Origin: CAZRWD01 sp964603785
Lineage (GTDB): Bacteria; Fermentibacterota; Fermentibacteria; Fermentibacterales; Fermentibacteraceae
Assembly: GCA_964603785.1 (NCBI GenBank)
Contig: CAZRWD010000018.1
Coordinates: 1 to 13,797, forward strand
Direction: 5' to 3'
Length of the DNA stretch: 13,797 nt
Position numbers and translations under genes: made by a program. Positions within the stretch are counted from its first letter, which is position 1, and each line of letters opens with the position of its first letter. Below, in pieces: positions 1-6,327 of the stretch. The notes under the pieces are model-generated. The model saw only the letters and a list, made by a program, of their open reading frames with translations, ran no database searches and was not told the origin of the DNA.

Positions 1-417
1 CTGCCGAACTCCGACGCGAGGGACCTATGCCTGCTCGACTCGGACCTGTTCCCCACCCCCATGGCGGCCGTGGCCATGGAGGATTCTGCCGGCCCGGGGG
101 TCTGTGCCATCTGCACCTCCTGGTCCGCGGGCGGTGGCGAGGCGCCCGGGCAGATCGGGCTGACGCTGGAGGACTGCTCACCGAACCCGTGCAGGGACGT
201 GGCGGTGGTCGAATGGAGATCCGAGGCTCCAGGGCCCGTTTCGATATCCGTTTACGACTCGTCTGGCAGGCTCTGCATGGTGCAGCACCACGGCACCCTG
301 CCAGGCGGGCGGCACGCCGTTCGGATCGATGCACGGGAGCTGCCCGCGGGCTGCTATCTAGTCATGGTCTCATGCGGCTCCGGGAGCGCGTCAACGAGGA
401 TGATCGTATTGAGATAG
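1..417 (+). CDS. C-terminal part of a secreted cysteine-rich protein with a T9SS-like sorting tail (5' truncated)
   Basis: The reading frame is open from base 1 to a TAG at 415-417, giving 138 residues; the start lies outside the window. It aligns without difficulty to the last ~135 residues of the protein at 12224-13711: both have LPN-DA-DLC, LFPTP, PGVC-ICTSW, CSPNPC, DSSGRL, GCYLV and a short hydrophobic last strand. CSPNPC followed by a beta-rich stretch, DSSGR and GCYLV fits the type A sorting domain of T9SS cargo (NP motif, YD-x-x-GR motif, G-x-Y-x-V motif), so export to the cell surface or medium is likely. Seven cysteines are shared with the paralogue, which is unusual for such tails. 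The function of the missing N-terminal part is unknown; by homology it may be an FG-GAP/propeller-like domain. An internal ATG at 61 should not be taken as the start, because homology extends upstream of it. Confidence 0.8.
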   Translation: MPNSDARDLCLLDSDLFPTPMAAVAMEDSAGPGVCAICTSWSAGGGEAPGQIGLTLEDCSPNPCRDVAVVEWRSEAPGPVSISVYDSSGRLCMVQHHGTLPGGRHAVRIDARELPAGCYLVMVSCGSGSASTRMIVLR

Positions 418-614
418 GGCAGCCGGTAGCCCGCGGCCGGAGTTGCGTATGCGACGCCTGCACCTCCGGTGGCGACCCTGCCTGCCGGTCACCGGCCGGG
501 AACGAGGAGCGAAGCCCCGGCATCCCCCCGAAATTGCTGCCCGATGACCGATTGCGTTCACAGGACGCAGTCCCGATAATCTCCCTGAAGGAATCCACAG
601 CCTCTGGAGCCGGC

Positions 615-2291
615 ATGGTCGTCATGTCCATCGTCCGCTGCCTGGAGTTGCTCGGTGCGGTCGCCGGGATCGAGATCACCTTCCCCCTGGACGGGGGGGC
701 ATACGCCTCTCCCGACCTTCATGTCCGGGCGGTGCTCGACTTCGAGAGCCTGATGGCCGGAGAGGCCGGGTTCGTCCTGAACGGCGGCCCCCCGTCGGCC
801 ATGCCCAGACTGGTCACCGACTGGTACACCTACATGAATGACGACCTGCACACGGGCTGCTCGGAGGCTCCGGCCCCCCATTCCGACGTGGTTCTCTGGA
901 CGGCTCCGGTGACCGGTCCCTACCACGAGTTCCCCAATCCCGTGATCGTGGAGGGGATCGTCTACTACCCCTCGAACTCCGGGACCGACTCGCTTTACGC
1001 ACTGGATGCACTGACCGGGGAGGTACTCTGGAAGTACCGGGTCGGGAGTACGGATGATGCCGTCACCGTTAAGGACGGGCTCCTCTGGATAGCGAGCGAC
1101 TCCCTCTGGTGCCTGGATGCGCTCACAGGGCAGAGGATCTGGGCCTCCGCGGAGGGTGACGTCGCCGCGAGCACTCCGGTGGTCTCGGACGGGTGGGTCT
1201 ATGGCGGCCTGGGCTGGAGCGAGCCGGTCGTGTGCAGGCTCGACGCCATGACCGGAGAGCTCGACTGGAGGATCGGCCTGCCGGACGGGTATACCGTGAG
1301 CTGCATGACGAGGTGGGGGGATCTGCTCCTGGTGCCGACCTCTGACGGCCCGCTCTACGCCTTGGACGCCGCCACCGGAGGGATCGTGTGGGAGAACGAC
1401 GACGCGCTCGAGGGATACTGGGACTCGTCGCCGGTGGTGGTCGACGGTCTGATCTACATCGGCGACATGGACGGATACCTGAGGGCGATCGAGCCGGAGA
1501 CCGGCACGACCGTTTGGCAGACCCCCGTATCTCTTGAGCCGGGGGTCGGGGTGACCTCCACCCCCTCCTGTGGAGACGGGATCCTGTTCGCAGGAGGAGA
1601 GGATGGCCCGGTGGGGGCCTTCTCCGCAGACACGGGGGATGCCCAGTGGACGGCCGACTTCCCGATCCACGGCTCCTCCTGCATGGCCGACGGCCTGGTC
1701 TTCTTCTGCGAGTACTTCTCCGAACCGGCCAACGGGGCGAGGGTGGTGGCGCTGGACATGGCCACCGGCGGGATCTCCTGGCTGCACCAGTTCGACGCCG
1801 ACCACCTCCAGTCGACCCCGGCCGTCACGGACGGAGTCATGTACGTGGCGGCCACGGACGGCCTGCTGTACGCCTTCGGCACGGGTCTGGAGTACACCTA
1901 CGAGAGCCCGATGACGGCGCAGGTCGGATGGAACGACCTCGTCGTGCATGCCACCATCCCCGGGGGGACGATCCTCTCGGATACGATCTCGTTCCTGGTC
2001 GACCCGAGCTGCGTCGGGGAAGTCGCCCCGGCGCATGCCGGGATGCCCGTCCTGCGGATCCTCGGCAACCCCGCCAGGGGGGTCGCTTCGATCGTGCTTC
2101 TCTCCCGTTCACATGCGCAGGCCCGGATCGACCTGTTCGACCTGGGCGGCAGGTCTCTCTCGAGCGCCGTGCTGCCGGCGGGGGAATGCCCGCAGGTCGA
2201 TCTCGACGTCAGCGGCTTCCCCGCCGGGGTGTACCTGGTCCGATGCGTGCAGGATGACATGTCGGGCTCGGTGAAGCTGACGATTCTCTGA
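615..2291 (+). CDS. Secreted PQQ-type beta-propeller repeat protein with a C-terminal sorting domain
   Basis: This protein has 558 residues. The frame is open back to base 27, but ATG 615 is preceded by GGAG at 606-609 and begins a weakly hydrophobic segment ending AVA-G near residue 17, which could be a signal peptide; nothing upstream looks like protein. Residues ~20-95 form a beta-rich N-terminal region. Seven PQQ/quinoprotein-like repeats follow, each marked by an acidic-x-x-TG-x-x-x-W pattern: DALTGEVLW (131), DALTGQRIW (168), DAMTGELDW (210), DAATGGIVW (251), EPETGTTVW (293), SADTGDAQW (337) and DMATGGISW (381). Residues ~478-558 are a sorting tail with GNP, DLGGR and AGVYLV. The propeller is probably a binding or scaffold module. 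The repeats alone do not show that PQQ is bound or that it is an enzyme. The gene lies 197 bp after the previous partial gene. Confidence 0.85.
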   Translation: MVVMSIVRCLELLGAVAGIEITFPLDGGAYASPDLHVRAVLDFESLMAGEAGFVLNGGPPSAMPRLVTDWYTYMNDDLHTGCSEAPAPHSDVVLWTAPVTGPYHEFPNPVIVEGIVYYPSNSGTDSLYALDALTGEVLWKYRVGSTDDAVTVKDGLLWIASDSLWCLDALTGQRIWASAEGDVAASTPVVSDGWVYGGLGWSEPVVCRLDAMTGELDWRIGLPDGYTVSCMTRWGDLLLVPTSDGPLYALDAATGGIVWENDDALEGYWDSSPVVVDGLIYIGDMDGYLRAIEPETGTTVWQTPVSLEPGVGVTSTPSCGDGILFAGGEDGPVGAFSADTGDAQWTADFPIHGSSCMADGLVFFCEYFSEPANGARVVALDMATGGISWLHQFDADHLQSTPAVTDGVMYVAATDGLLYAFGTGLEYTYESPMTAQVGWNDLVVHATIPGGTILSDTISFLVDPSCVGEVAPAHAGMPVLRILGNPARGVASIVLLSRSHAQARIDLFDLGGRSLSSAVLPAGECPQVDLDVSGFPAGVYLVRCVQDDMSGSVKLTIL

Positions 2292-2421
2292 AGGCGATGG
2301 CAGGGGCGCCGGGCGGTACATGCCGCCGGCGGCTTCGACAAGGTCTTCGCATGCCCGTGGTGTGACGGGGTCCGTCCGGTCCCCGAGGGTTCAGGAGCCT
2401 GTCACTGACTGGTGGGAACCA

Positions 2422-2435
2422 TGCCCTGCAGGGCA
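2422..2435. terminator. Perfect 14-bp palindrome between convergent genes, possible bidirectional terminator
   Basis: TGCCCTGCAGGGCA is a perfect palindrome: a 5-bp stem with a TGCA loop. It lies in the 173-bp gap between the propeller gene and the convergent epimerase gene. No T-run follows on either strand, so intrinsic termination is only a possibility suggested by position and symmetry. A second GC-rich near-inverted repeat lies around 2310-2330. Confidence 0.22.
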
Positions 2436-2464
2436 CTGGCTTCACAGCCTCCCGGGCAGCCCCC

Positions 2465-3508
2465 TCAGAAGAATATCTTGGCGAGCTTGAGCGCACCCTG
2501 GGCCCATGGGGTCCTGTGCGTCAGACCAGACTCGCCGCGCAGCCTGTCGAAGTTGTCGAGGTACCACCGGTAGTTCCGCAGCAGGGCGTCCACGTTGGAG
2601 AACCTCGGCTCGAATCCCATCATCCTGCGGGCCTTGTCGATGGATACGAAGGACTCCTTGTCCCAGGTCTCGTAGATCCACTTGTAGAGCGGGGAGAGGT
2701 GCAGGCGCTCGAGCACCCGGAGAATGGCCACCGCCGGCTTCACGGGGATGGAGACGATCCTCCGACCGTGGCCCGCGAAGTCGAGCACGGCCTGGAAGTC
2801 GGACCTCGGGGTGCCGTAGACGGCTGCACCGATGTTGAATGCGTCGTCGACCGATTCCGCCGGGAGCTCCGAGCAGAGCCAGATCGCGTCGCACAGGTCC
2901 TCGACGTCGAGGAACTGGTACGGGTTGTCGCCCCGGCCGAGCACCGGGAAGCCATGACCGTCCTTCGCCCACTCGTAGAACAGCGAGAAGACCCCCAGGC
3001 GCTCGGGGCCGATGAATGACTTCGGCCTCAGTATGGGCACGGCCACCCCGCCGCCCCTGAACTCCTCGCAGACCTTCTCGGCGGCGACCTTGGCCTCGCC
3101 GTAGGGGCCCACGCCGTACAGCCTGTCCGTCTCCATGATGGGATGGTGCTCGGGTATCCCGTAGACGGCGGTGGTGGATATGTGGATGATGCGCTTCACG
3201 CCCGCCCTGACCGACTCCTCCATGACGATCCTCGTGCCGTCTACATCGGTGCTGAAGATGTCCTCCGGCTTGTACAGCGGCAGGGCGGCTGCGGCATGGA
3301 CCACCACATCCGCTCCCTCGAGCGATGTGATCACGTCTTCGCGGTTCCTTATGTCCCCACGGATGCCCCTGATCCTGTCACGGCAGTCCTCGTAGTCGAA
3401 CTCCACCAGGTCGAGTACGGTGACTTCCTGCCCCTTCTCCAGCAGGTACCTGACAAGGTTGATCCCCAGGAACCCCGAACCGCCGGTCACCAGAAACCGT
3501 CTTCCCAT
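2465..3508 (-). CDS. NAD(P)-dependent epimerase/dehydratase, extended SDR family
   Basis: The product has 347 residues, normal for extended short-chain dehydrogenases. The start was set at 3508 because the Rossmann motif begins at once: TGGSGFLG at residues 8-15. A purine-rich GGGGAAGGAAG directly precedes the ATG. Asp33 ends the second strand (VTVLDL), as in NAD-preferring members, and GDIRN (51-55) is the usual third-strand motif. STTAVYG (111-117) supplies the catalytic Ser/Thr region, and Tyr136/Lys140 in YGEAK form the YxxxK pair. The tail contains a typical helix with MGFEPRFS. Relatives act on nucleotide sugars or sterol/isoprenoid-like substrates; the substrate cannot be read from the sequence. 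It stands alone, convergent to the propeller gene and divergent from the adenosyltransferase gene, so context gives no pathway. The frame upstream of 3508 has no similarity to this family and is not part of the gene. Confidence 0.9.
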   Translation of the reverse strand: MGRRFLVTGGSGFLGINLVRYLLEKGQEVTVLDLVEFDYEDCRDRIRGIRGDIRNREDVITSLEGADVVVHAAAALPLYKPEDIFSTDVDGTRIVMEESVRAGVKRIIHISTTAVYGIPEHHPIMETDRLYGVGPYGEAKVAAEKVCEEFRGGGVAVPILRPKSFIGPERLGVFSLFYEWAKDGHGFPVLGRGDNPYQFLDVEDLCDAIWLCSELPAESVDDAFNIGAAVYGTPRSDFQAVLDFAGHGRRIVSIPVKPAVAILRVLERLHLSPLYKWIYETWDKESFVSIDKARRMMGFEPRFSNVDALLRNYRWYLDNFDRLRGESGLTHRTPWAQGALKLAKIFF

Positions 3509-3954
3509 CTTCCTTCCCCTGGTCTGCCCGACCCGTGGTCGCGATGAGACCGCTCCGCCCTGTCCAAGGATCACCGGGGGATCCCGCCAGGGACTATTCC
3601 CCTGCGGGACCCGCCTCGAAATCGCCCGATCGGGCTCCATGTCCCAGTCCGTCGATGCACGGCATCCGGACGGGATCCGGAGCCGCACACGCCTCCGACC
3701 CCGGGATTCGGCGTCGACACCGGCCGAAAGCCCGGCGATCCAATAACGGTCGCATGCCCCCGTGTCTAGTGATCCCTCCCTGCCTCACGGTTCGCGGTGC
3801 CTCGGATAGAGCGGTCAGGCTGACCGACAGAGCTTGCCCCACCGCCACGGAATCGTTAATCATGCCCCGGACGGCGCCTTGCGCACGATCCGGACAGGAG
3901 CATGGAGTCGCGAGGTTCGGGAATGCCTTCGACAATCCACGGGCGGAGGAACCT
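3509..3954. other. 446-bp intergenic region between divergent genes; hairpins, no gene seen
   Basis: The region must hold the promoters of the epimerase (-) and adenosyltransferase (+) genes. Bases 3661-3684 form a hairpin: GGC-A-TCCGGA, loop CGGGA, TCCGGAGCC, with one bulged base. A GGTCAGGCTGACC palindrome lies near 3812-3824. GTTAAT at 3855-3860 is a possible -10 box for the + strand gene, with only a poor -35 (CTTGCC, 3833-3838). I looked for a cobalamin riboswitch because of the adjacent corrinoid gene and could not recognise its conserved core. The open + strand frame from 3535 has no protein-like character before 3955. Confidence 0.5.
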
Positions 3955-4464
3955 GTGAAGAAGGGTTACATCCAGGTATACACCGGGGACGGAAAGGGCA
4001 AGACCACGGCTGCACTGGGCCTCGTGACGAGAGCGCTGGGAGCCGGCCTGTCCGTGCATGTGATCCAGTTCATCAAGAGCATGGAGTACAGCGAGCTGCA
4101 CACCCTGAGAAAGCTCGGCGTCCCCGTGCACCAGTTCGGCCGCGGATGCTTCATACGGGGCGTACCCGCCGGCGAGGACAGGGAGATCGCTTCGCGCGGG
4201 CTCTCATTCGCGCGGGAGCTCATGGACACCGATCTCGACCTGCTGGTCCTCGACGAGATCAACGTTGCGATCGCACTGGGCCTGCTCGAGACGGAGGACG
4301 TCCTGGAAGTGTTGCGGGCGAAGCCGGAGGGGATGGAGCTTATCTGCACCGGGCGTGGTGCGCCTCCCGAGCTCGTGGAGATGGCCGACCTCGTCACAGA
4401 GATGGTCAGCGTCAGGCACTACTATGACTCCGGCGTCGAGGCCCGGGACGGCATAGAGCGCTGA
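3955..4464 (+). CDS. cobO: Corrinoid (cob(I)alamin/cob(I)yrinate) adenosyltransferase, CobA/CobO/BtuR family
   Basis: The enzyme transfers the 5'-deoxyadenosyl group from ATP to Co(I) corrinoids in the cytoplasm, making adenosylcobalamin or its precursors. The product has 169 residues, typical for the short form of the family. GTG 3955 is taken as the start because GGAGGA at 3945-3950 lies four bases before it and the conserved protein begins immediately (KKGYIQVYTGDGKGKTTAA). The Walker A-like loop GDGKGKTT spans residues 11-18; HVIQFIKS follows as the second strand, then LLVLDEIN (Walker B-like). The C-terminus GVEARDGIER matches the family ending G-x-x-A-x-x-GIE. No other cobalamin gene is visible in the window, so it may serve corrinoid salvage as an orphan gene. 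Family assignment is firm; the preferred corrinoid is inference. Confidence 0.93.
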   Translation: MKKGYIQVYTGDGKGKTTAALGLVTRALGAGLSVHVIQFIKSMEYSELHTLRKLGVPVHQFGRGCFIRGVPAGEDREIASRGLSFARELMDTDLDLLVLDEINVAIALGLLETEDVLEVLRAKPEGMELICTGRGAPPELVEMADLVTEMVSVRHYYDSGVEARDGIER

Positions 4465-4471
4465 GCTCTCT

Positions 4472-4495
4472 CGTCCGGCAGCAGGACGACTGCCG
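4472..4495 (+). terminator. Overlapping hairpins just after cobO, weak terminator candidate
   Basis: CGGCAG (4476-4481) pairs with CTGCCG (4490-4495) over an 8-base loop. The alternative CGTCC (4472-4476) pairs with GGACG (4484-4488). The two stems exclude each other. The site begins seven bases after the cobO stop codon, but no T-run follows, so Rho-independent termination is not proven. Confidence 0.3.
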
Positions 4496-4994
4496 TGCGA
4501 TGTCCCCGAGGAGGGTCCATCCCGTCCATGCCGTTCCCGGACGATGCGCCTACCTCATCGGTGCGGGAATCCCGGCCGGGGGCCACGGACTTACCACGAC
4601 CTCCCGCTCGCAGACCGCACAGCTGGCGACCTGACCGGCATCGAAGATGACCTGCCCCCTGAGAACAGGTCCAGATGCGATGAAGGCATGGAGCGCTCGA
4701 GAAGGAGATCGAAGGCCTGCTGAACGAGATCGCTGTGAGCGAAACCTGACATGCCCTGTTCAGGTCTGCCTTCAATATGAGACTGCTCTGACTCCATGTT
4801 CAAGGCAGCCTTGACTAGGGAGCCCATCCCGGCCCATGTGCATGGTAGCAACAGCCAGGAGGGCTGACTGCCGTTCAGGATCGGAAGGGTCAGCAAGTGA
4901 CGGAATCCCGCAGTAACAGACGGGGGTCAACGGACACCCGGATTTCCACAGGCGGGGGGATGTCCAGTTTCCCGCACCCCGGGAGAAGCATCTC

Positions 4995-5042
4995 TTGACA
5001 AGTGCCCCCAAAATAGGGACATTTGTCCCCAGATTGGGGGCA
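4995..5042 (+). promoter_or_regulatory. TTGACA box and two tandem GC-rich dyads: probable promoter/operator of the MNT-HEPN pair
   Basis: A perfect -35 hexamer TTGACA lies at 4995-5000. The -10 region, 17 bases on (GACATT, 5018-5023), is poor. It is covered by two copies of a near-palindrome: CCCCAAAATAGGG from 5006 and CCCCAGATTGGGG from 5027. Their starts are 21 bp apart, two helical turns, so both face the same side of the DNA. The pair is also nested in a larger dyad: TGCCCCCA (5003-5010) with TGGGGGCA (5035-5042), and GGGAC (5016-5020) with GTCCC (5025-5029). The dyad ends one base before the ATG at 5044, and its G-run doubles as the only Shine-Dalgarno-like stretch. A dimeric winged-helix protein bound here would block both transcription and ribosome access. 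The downstream gene encodes a winged helix, so autoregulation is the natural inference. Confidence 0.6.
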
Positions 5043-5043
5043 A

Positions 5044-5622
5044 ATGATCGAGGTTCTCTTCCCCAAGGTTCGACGGAACGTTCTGGCGATTCTCTTCGGC
5101 CAGGCGGAACGGCAGTTCCACCTGCGTGAGATCACCAGGCTCGCACATGGCGGCATGGGTGCAGTGGAGAGAGAGCTCCGTTCGCTGACGGACGCCGGCA
5201 TCATCTCCAGGGAGGAACGTGGCGGTCGCGTTCTGTTCTCGGCCAACAGGGGCTGCCCGATCTTCCAGGAACTCCACATGCTGATGATCAAGACTGCGGG
5301 GATCGCCGATGTCATCAGGCATGCACTGGAGCCGATCGAGGGGATCGCACTCGCGTTCATCTTCGGCAGTGTCGCCGAGGGTACGGAGGACTCGACCAGC
5401 GATGTGGACATCCTGCTCGTCGGAAGCGCCCCCTACTCCGACATCGCATCGGCACTCCAGCCCGCACAGAAGATCCTGGGGCGCGAGATATCCCCGATGA
5501 TCTACTCCGAGGACGAGTTCAGGCGGCGCATCGCGGAAGGACATCACTTCCTTGCCGGAGTCATGCAGAAGCCGAAGATCTTCCTGGTGGGAGGTGAGGA
5601 TGACATTCGAGGAATGGGCTGA
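5044..5622 (+). CDS. Winged-helix/minimal nucleotidyltransferase fusion protein (MNT antitoxin-type)
   Basis: The product has 192 residues. Residues ~8-68 form a winged helix: FHLREITRLA, then ERELRSLTDAGII as recognition region, then a wing with REERGGRVLFSAN. Residues ~95-185 are a pol-beta-like minimal nucleotidyltransferase. FGS (107-109) followed by SDVDILLVG gives the GS...DxD signature, with Asp120 and Asp122 as probable metal ligands; SPMIYSEDEFRRR follows as in the family. In characterised MNT-HEPN toxin-antitoxin pairs the MNT enzyme AMPylates and silences the HEPN RNase. Here the fused winged helix suggests it is also the repressor. ATG 5044 was chosen because it begins just after the operator; TTG 5023 in the same frame would lie inside the palindrome. 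The gene overlaps the next by 23 bp. That it is an antitoxin is inferred from family and context. Confidence 0.88.
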   Translation: MIEVLFPKVRRNVLAILFGQAERQFHLREITRLAHGGMGAVERELRSLTDAGIISREERGGRVLFSANRGCPIFQELHMLMIKTAGIADVIRHALEPIEGIALAFIFGSVAEGTEDSTSDVDILLVGSAPYSDIASALQPAQKILGREISPMIYSEDEFRRRIAEGHHFLAGVMQKPKIFLVGGEDDIRGMG

Positions 5623-6034
5623 TTCGCACAGGGACGACCTCTCGGAGGGGCAGTCCCGTCCCGGGGAGATCAGGGAGCTCGTCAGTGTGGCATCCAGAGA
5701 GATAGACGATGCGGTAGCCGTCGCCTCCCCCGAGGGAAGGCTGGGGCACGCTCACAACGCATGTCTGGCTCTTGCAGCCGCTGCCCTCGCTTCTCACGGA
5801 TACCGTGTCAGGAAGGGCTCGCCTGCGCATCACTGGAGGCTGCTCGAATCCCTCGAGTACACGGCGGATCTGTCTCCCGGGGCGGTGAAGGAGCTTCAGG
5901 ACTACAGGAAGAAGCGCAGCCTCTCCATCTACGAGCGAACAGGCATCGTCACGGAGACAGAGGCGGGATCGGCACTCGCGGCCGCAAGGCGGCTGATGGC
6001 ACTTATCTCAGAGAACCTTCCAATCGATCCTTGA
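5600..6034 (+). CDS. HEPN-domain protein, probable partner (toxin-type) of the MNT protein
   Basis: The product is an all-helical protein of 144 residues. ATG 5600 has an excellent Shine-Dalgarno sequence, GGAGG at 5590-5594, inside the end of the MNT gene. Translation is therefore probably coupled to the MNT frame across a 23-bp overlap. The helix around HNACLALAAAALASHGYRV (51-70) and the later DYRKKRSLSIYER (101-113) match HEPN proteins paired with MNT enzymes, which often have R-K-K-R-N-x-x-x-Y-E here. The classic RNase motif R-x4-6-H is not evident: Tyr111 occupies the place where a His might be expected, and Ser107 replaces the common Asn. It may be an RNase of the variant type, a substrate-binding partner of the nucleotidyltransferase, or an inactive form. 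Members are usually cytoplasmic. HEPN assignment is fairly sure; toxicity is not. Confidence 0.78.
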   Translation: MTFEEWADSHRDDLSEGQSRPGEIRELVSVASREIDDAVAVASPEGRLGHAHNACLALAAAALASHGYRVRKGSPAHHWRLLESLEYTADLSPGAVKELQDYRKKRSLSIYERTGIVTETEAGSALAAARRLMALISENLPIDP

Positions 6035-6049
6035 GCCGAGTCAAGCTTG

Positions 6050-6297
6050 CTGGCGGTCCCACGGGGATCATGGCTACTCCCCCGTGGACCGCTCTGCGAG
6101 CAGAAACCGGCACGGGGGTGCCGGTTTGCGAGTTGGCGGGCCATGTACTTTCTGGATGGAACACCCTGATGGCCCAGCTCGTGAAGATCGCGAGCTGGAG
6201 CAGAGTTTCGTAACAGGCAGCCCTGCAGGGCGTTTGCGGGCAGTCAGGCCTGGGATCCTCTCCTGGCCGAGAAGCAGGTAGCCATGGAGGAATGGAA
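6050..6297. repeat. Copy 1 of a 248-bp hairpin-rich dispersed repeat
   Basis: Bases 6050-6297 match 11823-12070. The first ~165 bp differ at about a dozen positions and the last ~80 bp are more diverged, but both copies end in AGGAATGGAA. Visible stems are: GCGGTCC(C)ACGGGG with CCCCGTGGACCGC; TCTG-CGAG-CAGA; ACCGGCAC-GGGG-GTGCCGGT; and GGGCCAT with ATGGCCC 24 bases apart. A GCCCTGCAGGGC palindrome lies at 6219-6230. No transposase gene or terminal inverted repeat is seen. This copy lies in the gap between the converging HEPN gene and the - strand secreted-protein gene. It could be a non-autonomous mobile element or a structured RNA. Confidence 0.85.
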
Positions 6298-6327
6298 GCC
6301 GAGTCGATTCGGGCTGGCCGAAGGCGA

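Larger units (their letters stand above)
4465..5043. other. 579-bp gene-poor region with possible coding remnants
   Basis: No convincing intact gene is present on either strand. Short stretches look protein-like but are interrupted. On the + strand near 4695-4748 a frame reads ALEKEIEGLLNEIAVSET before a TGA. On the - strand near 4560-4680 a frame reads RGQVIFDAGQVASCAVCE before a TAG. These may be remains of decayed genes; I recognise neither. A - strand frame of about 100 codons at 4591-4896 has a start and stop but no recognisable domain and low-complexity Ser/Arg composition at its end. The last 50 bases hold the promoter/operator of the next gene. Confidence 0.4.

Noticed and set aside
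27..614. Upstream extension of the propeller protein to base 27
   Set aside because: It would overlap the real frame ending at 417, and it reads as low-information sequence without a signal peptide.
558..2036. 492-codon open frame on the - strand opposite the propeller gene
   Set aside because: Its translation is rich in Arg, Gly and His with no domain, while the + strand frame has seven clear propeller repeats. Long antisense frames are expected in G+C-rich genes.
2422..2435. A third copy of the 248-bp repeat, suggested by the shared core GCCCTGCAGGGC
   Set aside because: Only the 12-bp palindromic core matches copy 1; none of the other stems or flanking bases are present.
3535..3954. N-terminal extension of the adenosyltransferase back to 3535, or to ATG 3862
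   Set aside because: The extra residues are Arg/Pro-rich and unlike the family. GTG 3955 has a strong GGAGGA and is followed at once by the conserved start of the enzyme.
3509..3954. Cobalamin riboswitch upstream of cobO
   Set aside because: GGTCAGGCTGACC near 3812 loosely recalls the B12 box, but the rest of the conserved core and its spacing are not recognisable.
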